64,000 bases of DNA from Panax quinquefolius (taxonomy: Eukaryota; Streptophyta; Magnoliopsida; Apiales; Araliaceae): positions 2,683,830-2,747,829 of the forward strand of contig CM035168.1 of assembly GCA_020205615.1 (NCBI GenBank), in the 5' to 3' direction. Below the pieces are notes generated by a model. It saw nothing but the letters and a program-made list of their open reading frames with translations, was not told the origin of the DNA and did no database searches. This document shows, in pieces, positions 58,101-64,000 of the stretch. A program made the position numbers and the translations under genes. Numbering within the stretch: the stretch's first letter is position 1; each line of letters begins with the position of its first letter.

Positions 58101-58712
58101 GAAATCTTGACATCCGTTTTTCAATAAACGAATAGCTTTTTGGCTTGATATGACCGTGATTGATTTTAGTGGTTTAGTTGTTTGAATTCGTATAACAGGT
58201 TGGTTAGGAATATGAAAACTAACAACCTTACGAAAACAATCAATTTTGGCATGATGAGTGGTTAACCAATCAATCCCTAAAATCACAACAAATGCAAGTA
58301 TCTTTAAAGAAATAAGATCAACAGGTAATGTGATTGTGCCAACTTGGATCAAGCAAGATTTATAAACTGTAGATGTAACGAAGGTTTCACCCAACGGAGT
58401 TTCAGCAGATAAGTTAAAGTCCAATTTCTCTGGAGTCAAGTTTAAACGTTGAGCACAAGCAGGAGAGATAAAAGAATGGGTAGAACCGGTATCTAGTAAG
58501 GTATAAACTTTGCAAGAGTTCAAGATTAGCTTACCCGTGATCACCTCATTCGGGTTTTTTGTATTTTGGCCAGTCACGACAAACGCCCTTTCTTGAACCA
58601 CCGACTTTGTTTTGTCCGTAGTCGCCTTTGGTGCCGCCGTCCCAGTTGGACTTGACTTTGCTACCGGAAAAAATCGGGCTATGTGACCGTCTTTTCCACA
58701 ATTGAAACACAC
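55134..58712 (-). pseudogene. E6 pol: protease to chromodomain
   Basis: The frame 58712-57360 (450 codons) is open from the second zinc knuckle through protease (Asp-Thr-Gly at 58493-58485) and RT (LCIDYRELN; catalytic FIDD at 57491-57480), then ends at a TAA where relatives have Glu. RNase H follows in 57349-56741 ([21 protein letters not shown]) after a frameshift. Integrase is represented by 56229-55876 ([16 protein letters not shown]) and then broken by stops and shifts. The chromodomain lies at about 55310-55160 (PIKILDRKEH, VKILWRN, MTWELESEM) in the frame 55462-55073. All enzymatic domains are recognisable, but no full polyprotein can be made. Confidence 0.9.
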
Positions 58713-59762
58713 CTTGAAAGGTTGTGAACAGTTTGGACTTATGTGTCCCTCCTCTCACGCATCTGTAGCATCTAACTGGCGGTCGTTCTCCTCCCCTAGA
58801 ATTTGTTGTTGGTCTTTGGTCTTTGGTCTTTGATGTCTTTCCGTCGTTGTTGAATCTCCTCTTTTGAAATTTCCACTTGACTCACCTCTCCTATTATCAT
58901 GGCCACGATGACCACCCAGTGGTTCTGCTTTTGTCTCATATTCTTCCTCTCCTCGTTGGTTATCATCGCTTCGATGACTTCACACATGTGTATGACCACG
59001 GTTGTGGTCCCTCGGTTGAACATATTCATTATCATGCTCTAATAATTGATCCCTATTTACAACATCTGAATATAAAGAAAATTTATGAGAGATAAGATAT
59101 TGTCGAATCTCGGGTTTTAGACCTCTCAGAAACATCTGCATCATACGTTCCTCATTTTCTACCAAATGAGGTACAAACCTGGATAACTCCACGAACTTAG
59201 CCTCGTACTGGGACACCGTCATGTTGTTCTGTTCCAGTCTAATAAACTCTACCTCCTTCATATAGCGAAATACTTTCGGAAAGTACTTGTCATTGAACAG
59301 TTCTAAAAATTTTCCCAAGACATGTTGAGTGCGGTACTGGTGATGCGCTTCACGATTCCCACCGATGTCTGCCTCACCACGGAACATAAAGGTGGCGAAT
59401 AGAACCTTCTGTTCCTCCGTGCAGCCCAAGACATCAAATATCTTTGTCATTTGCTTAACCCACGTTTTTGCCTTAATCGGATTGGGTTTTCCCCAGAAAT
59501 CTGGTGGTCCCAACTCCTTGAACTGTTTGGCTGTGACAGACCGCGCATTGCTATCGTTTCCACCCGTATTTTGTACACAAGTCTCCCTCGTCTGATTTTG
59601 CATGAACTGCAAAAAACTTCTAAACATCGCATCATTCATCGTTTACTCGGTAGTGTTGTTTACAGGAGGAATATTGCCTTCCTGTTGCACGTTCTCTTGG
59701 TTGGTAATCAAAGGTTGTTCCACAGTCTCATAGACTCCATTGTTAACGTTCTCATTTGCCAT
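58713..59762 (-). pseudogene. E6 gag
   Basis: ATG 59762-59760 begins the same N-terminus as E1 gag. A TAA at 59645-59643 cuts it after 39 codons, where E1 has Gln. The frame then runs 59639-58980 with the capsid blocks (FKELGPPDFWGKP, FNDKYFPK, EAKFVELSRF, YLISHKFSLYSDVV). A one-base deletion near 58985 shifts it before the basic linker, and the first zinc knuckle is destroyed by another shift near 58755. The second knuckle has lost its final Cys (Phe instead). Confidence 0.88.
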
Positions 59763-59932
59763 TCTTAAAAGCGCCATAAAAGCAGGGGTTAATTAAACAA
59801 ATTAACATATCATATAATATCCTATATTATAATGACCAACAAATAAGCTTAGGTAGGACACACCTGCGAAGGATTTACTCATCTCTCCCCTCCTAGTTCT
59901 ATTCCCGATCTCATTGGGAGACCATATCCTTA

Positions 59933-59945
59933 AGCTCTGATACCA
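59933..59945 (-). other. E6 primer-binding site (initiator tRNA-Met)
   Basis: The minus strand reads TGGTATCAGAGCT, 2 bases after the LTR end at 59948. Identical to the E1 site and intact. Confidence 0.85.
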
Positions 59946-59947
59946 AC

Positions 59948-62424
59948 TGTGACGCCCCCAAAATAGGTATACATCACCCATTCTGAGTCGCCAAATACAT
60001 AGTACAAAAAAACAACTACAACTTTATTAATACAATTGTCGTGCAAAATATGACAACACATACTGTGAGTTTAAATACAAATATTGTCTTCTAGACAATA
60101 TCAACACCCAAATAAAGTCCTCATACAATTATTGATGTACTATTTTACAAAAATAGTGAGGACCGCTAAAACAACTGTCTAGGACCATCACTCTATACCC
60201 CGACTGGTTCCTGCCATGTTCTCGCTTTCTAAGAAGAAAAATGGAACAAAAAGGAAAAGGGTGAGCTCAACTAGCCCAGTAAAGAATATTATGACTAAGA
60301 TAATATATAAAAAATTATCCTTAGTCTTCAACAGGAAAAAAATCTGATAGAATATAATCGACAACAAGTTTTAGATCAACAACTGCAGCGGAAACAATAA
60401 TTCATTAGAAGAGTTAAGTAGAGAATGAAATATATTATCATCTATGAATTTAAAAGTCCATAATCAATATTTTATCCCTGTAACATCAATCAATATACAT
60501 CTTTGCACTACGGGCCAAAGATATTCATTTATATCATCGATTGGTCATGTTCATCTCAACACGTATTTCATCTTTTGCTTCACGGGCCAAAGATATTCAT
60601 CGAATAACCATTCATCTTTGCCTTCTGAGGCAAAGATATTCATCAAATACCACCATTAAGGACCGAGGATGATGAAAAACATTTTAGAAGAACGAATCCA
60701 GTAAGACGGAAGGACAAATATTAGGGATTCGTATTTGATTTATCCAAATTCAATAATACTTCATAATAACCAAGTGTGAAGTAGAATTCAAAAATAAAGA
60801 TCAAAACATGGATCTGATCAAAGATAGTAACCATAAAAAGACATCTAGGCGAAAAAGAAAATTTCATTTTTTCGTGAAATAGTGTCGTATTAAGTGAATA
60901 GTAATCGATATCGTGAATAGTAACCCCACATAAAAGTTCCAAATTTGATTAAAAGTTCAAACCAATATTTGGCGTAATGATATTGAAGAAAATAATATCA
61001 TTTAAGTAGAAAATAACATCCCTTACCTCAAAGAATCGATGCTTGGAATGAAAGATTGGAAGTGATCTTTGAATGAAACTTATCTTGACGAATGACTCTT
61101 AAAGTATCTAAATACTCACAAAATAAACTCGATAATATAGAGAGAAAGAGAGAAAGCTTATGTTTACGGTGTGATTTTCAATTCTAACTTAGCCCTCTTT
61201 TTATAGGAAAATGTTAGCACTTGAAGCAGATTTGACACTACTACTGATGGCTTTACTGCTTCTTATTTCCACCCACCACATTTGAAATAAAATTCAGCAC
61301 ATTTCTTCACCAACCACAAATGGGGCCCACTAAATTCTAGAATTTTCACCAAAATCATTTATAAACCTAATTTACGAATCGATCACCTCTTAAAATTCAT
61401 AACAAATCATACGTTCATTTTAATTAGTTCAAAATTTGTGGACATATACTCAACTTATATATGTATAACATATCCAAAAAATCACAACGATCCAATGGTG
61501 GGATTAAAAATTATAACTCACGCATGATATATCGTAAAAATCTTGATTTGATTTTTAATACCTCCATTCAAACAAAATACTAATAAAACACCTTAACATT
61601 AAATCCTTGATTATAACCACATAAAATAAATAAATCCATCATTTATATCCACATCAAATAAATATTTTCTTATCATAAAAACCAATAATTAATTATTCAT
61701 AAATAATATTACGAGAATCACAATTATACATGACCAGTAGTTCCCGGAAGAGGGAGGGGCTTTCAATAAGGATTTTTCTTACTTCTTGGCAGCAATTAGG
61801 TGACCAAATCTCTCCTTAGAGCGAACTTTCTAGACATTGTCAATAATGTTATCTAATAATATTATTCAAACAATATTAATTATTGATCTGATAATAGGAA
61901 ATACTGTGCAGTGACAATTATTGAAACAACAATAATATTAAATATCAACGCAACAATTATTGAATCAATAAAATAAAATATTAAAAAGTAATTACTGTAA
62001 CAATTATTGAGTAGTGCCTTCTTACGTAAGAATCAATAATTTAAAAATACTGTGCAATCTGGTGTGCTCTTTAAGAACCACGCGTATTCTTGTATTTTAA
62101 CCACCGGGTTATTCAACGGTGTTCACGGTAACAACTTCTGCCAATTATTTATAAAAACTCAAACTTATCATTTTCTTCATCCGAAGCGGTTATTACATTA
62201 TGAGGCCCACGAATGGTTTGCTTGGTCGTCTGACCAAACAATAAGAATATTCCACAACCAAACGAATATTCTCCGATAAAATGAATATTTTATAACCACT
62301 TGTTTATTTTGTAAAATTTGCACATTTCACTCATAACCAAAGTATTATATCAAATTAACTCCTTATTATTTCAAGATTAAATAGAGAAAATTTAATTTTA
62401 TTCATAACAAGTTGGGGTCTTACA
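59948..62424 (-). repeat. E6 5' LTR
   Basis: A 2477-bp LTR on the minus strand starts TGTAAGACCCCAAC (62424) and ends GGGGGCGTCACA (59948). A TATA-like TATAAAAA is at 61205-61198, followed by AGAGAGAAAG leader sequence. It carries three GGCCCGTAGTGCAAAGATG-type words near 60500-60640, as in the E1 LTR, its closest relative. Confidence 0.92.
61198..61205 (-). promoter_or_regulatory. TATA-like box of E6 5' LTR
   Basis: TATAAAAA on the minus strand replaces the TATAAATA of the other copies. It is followed downstream by GAGGGCTAAG and the purine-rich leader. Probable core promoter. Confidence 0.5.
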
Positions 62425-62428
62425 GCAA

Positions 62429-62831
62429 TGTTCGGGAGTACTTTACCGACCTCCAGGTGGGCTGAAGGCCTAATGCAAGAAAGGGATATTAAACCCATTA
62501 GGCCGAAGCCCTCAGGGATGTCGAAGGAGTTCGGGCATCCGAGCCTTCTGGGCCGGAGTCATGTTTGGGTTTATGGTGGTCGGGTTCGGGCATCCGAGTC
62601 CTTTGGGCCAGAGCCCTAATTTGTAGTATATGGCGTTAAAATTGGGTGTTTGAGTCCTTTTGGTAGGAGCCCCACTACGATGTATGAGTTCGATTGGATT
62701 GGGCTTGCACAGTGGGTTGTCCTGCGTGCAGAGTCTGGAGCCACAAGAAGTTCAAATGGTTAAGGGCTCTAGTCCTAACCATATTTAAATAAGGTAACTC
62801 CAAAGGTAGTGTTGGGATTGGATTTCACTTG
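62429..62831 (+). repeat. Retand 3' LTR, first 403 bp, interrupted
   Basis: It starts TGTTCGGGAGTAC like the 5' LTR at 45000 and follows it to TTTCACTTGTG, where a Tekay LTR begins (62832). Only GCAA separates it from E6. The missing remainder, including the TATA region, should lie beyond the window if the interruption is a simple insertion. Confidence 0.82.
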
Positions 62832-63659
62832 TGTGAGACCCCGAATTTTATGAAATAAAAGTATTCAATTTTTCTATTTTGGTGAATAGTTAAATTGATA
62901 AAAGTTTAAAGTTAAGGGTGACATTTGAAAATTTTTCAAAGTAAGCAAGTTGTCATGAAATAATCGGTGGTAAAATACGCGTGGTTGCATAGTAGTACAC
63001 GGTATTGATTATTAATGCTTACGTGAGAAGTCACCCAGTTTGATTCAATTATTGTCAATATTTTATATATTATTAAATCAATAATTGAGATAACAAAGTT
63101 ATTAATATTATTATTTGTAATATTAACGATGTTTAGAAGTTCTGCCAAGGAGAGGTTTGGTCACCTAATTGGGCGCCAATAAGGAGAAATTCTTATTGAA
63201 AAGCCCCCTCTTTTCGGGGAACGACCTGGTCGATTAATAGTGTGAATTATACTAATGATGATGAAGTTTTGTTTTATTAGTATTATTAATATAATAAAAC
63301 AGAAAAGCTTTTTATATAAAACAGAATACTTTTATAAAGTTATTTGTTTTATTAGACAATAATTAGAATATAATATATTTTATTATGCATAGTATTTTAC
63401 ATAGTAAAATCTTTTTATATAAAACATAATACTTTTATAAAGTTATTTGTTTTATTAGACAATAATTAGAATATATTATATTTTATTATGCGTAGTGTTT
63501 GCATAATGCCTGCATAGTTTTTTGCATAGTAAAATCTTTTTATATAAAACATAATACTTTTATAAAGTTATTTGTTTTATTAGAAAATAATTAGAATATA
63601 TTATATTTTGTTATGCATAGTGTTTGCATAATGTCTGCATAGTATTTGCATAGTAAAAT
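62832..63659 (+). mobile_element. Tekay LTR E7, first 828 bp (plus strand)
   Basis: It starts TGTGAGACCCCG and contains family words (TGGTTGCATAGTAGTACACGG, GTTCTGCCAAGGAGAGGTTTG). It is closest in layout to the E2 LTR (GCATAGTGTT repeats) but with a different start. It is cut at CATAGTAAAAT by a minus-strand LTR. The preceding bases ACTTG lie inside the Retand LTR. Confidence 0.85.
63300..63655. repeat. About 120-bp tandem repeat in E7 LTR, three copies
   Basis: Units carry AAATCTTTTTATATAAAACA, GTTATTTGTTTTATTAGA and TTATGCATAGTGTTTGCATA. They start near 63300, 63405 and 63530. Other Tekay LTRs here have one copy (for example about 20640-20800). Confidence 0.85.
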
Positions 63660-64000
63660 TGTGACGCCCCCAAAATAGGTATACATCACCTATTCTGAGT
63701 TGTCAATACATGGTACAGAAACAACTACAACTTTATTATTACAACAATGAAAAGCTGTGAGTTTGAATACAAATATTATCTTACAGAATAATATCTATAC
63801 TCAAATAAATCCTCATCACATTTATTGATACATTATTTTACAAAAATGGTGAGGACTACTAAACAACTCTCTCTAAAACCTTCATTTCCATACCCCAGCT
63901 AATTACACTATATTCTCGCCTCCACGAGAAGAAAAAATGGAACAAAAAGGAAAAGGGTGAGCTCAACTAGCCCGATAAAGAATATTATGACTAAGATAAT
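63660..64000 (-). mobile_element. Tekay LTR E8, 3' end on minus strand, runs off window
   Basis: It begins TGTGACGCCCCC, the inverse of the LTR terminus, and matches the E6 5' LTR end (59948 onward: AAAATAGGTATACATCACC, GGTGAGCTCAACTAGCCC). Only the first 341 bp are in the window, so a solo LTR, 3' LTR or 5' LTR cannot be told apart. Confidence 0.88.

Larger units (their letters stand above)
54559..62424 (-). mobile_element. E6: minus-strand Tekay chromovirus nested in Retand element
   Basis: On the minus strand the order is 5' LTR (62424-59948), PBS (59945-59933), gag, pol with chromodomain, polypurine tract (55145-55134), and a truncated 3' LTR (55133-54559). The internal region is 4814 bp. 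It belongs to the same subfamily as E1 and E4 and supplies the best protease and RT reading frame in the window. It inserted 4 bases before the Retand 3' LTR. A later deletion removed about 1.9 kb of its 3' LTR together with Retand sequence. Confidence 0.9.

Noticed and set aside
1..64000. Plastid, mitochondrial or bacterial insertion, rRNA arrays, telomere or known centromere satellites
   Set aside because: No segment shows organellar genes, rRNA sequence, TTTAGGG arrays or operon-like gene order.

Overview
The window looks like heterochromatic, AT-rich nuclear DNA of a flowering plant, probably a eudicot. The evidence is three plant-typical Ty3/gypsy lineages (Tekay/Del-type chromovirus, Athila-type, Tat/Retand-type), plant LTR promoters, and a two-exon fragment of an AMSH-type deubiquitinase gene. 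I see no intact host gene, no rRNA or tRNA gene, and no prokaryotic feature. Almost every long reading frame is a broken piece of a retrotransposon.

Layout, left to right. (1) 1-4089: 5' LTR (cut by the window edge), primer-binding site, gag, protease and start of RT of a Tekay-type element (E1). (2) 4470-7361: a solo Tekay LTR with a perfect 5-bp target duplication (GTGTA), sitting in a GT microsatellite. (3) 7367-13477: gene-free sequence with an (AT)n tract, a Helitron-like 3' terminus, a 757-bp foldback element, duplicated AT-rich sequence, the AMSH gene fragment and a minisatellite-like repeat. (4) 13480-34927: the 3' end of an Athila-type element. Its LTR (14144-14381, 22581-24098, 33841-34927) is split by two complete Tekay-derived elements, E2 (14382-22580, TSD CTTGT) and E3 (24099-33840, TSD GAAAA). 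E2 and E3 share an unusual internal region in which RT, RNase H and integrase are replaced by non-coding modules and a 57-bp tandem repeat. (5) 34928-39745: E4, a Tekay element truncated at both ends but keeping most of gag-pol and the chromodomain. (6) 39746-44999: non-coding DNA with a stray pol fragment, a large foldback element and MITE-like sequences. (7) 45000-62831: a Tat/Retand-type element. Its gag-pol is interrupted by a Tekay composite (47465-50571), and its 3' part by a minus-strand Tekay element E6 (54559-62424). (8) 62832-64000: a plus-strand Tekay LTR broken by a minus-strand Tekay LTR that runs off the window.

Nothing here acts as a working operon or pathway. The relationships are those of nested insertion, illegitimate recombination and decay. 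The most unusual object is the E2/E3 lineage, which looks like a non-autonomous Tekay derivative that kept LTRs, PBS, PPT and part of gag-protease and gained non-coding cargo. Two full copies with different target duplications imply trans-mobilisation. The gag-pol reading frames carry many stops that fit C-to-T (or G-to-A) change at Gln, Arg and Trp codons, as expected for old methylated transposon DNA.

Limits: family assignments rest on motif recognition by eye. LTR boundaries with TSDs are secure to the base, while internal junctions are good to roughly 5-20 bases.
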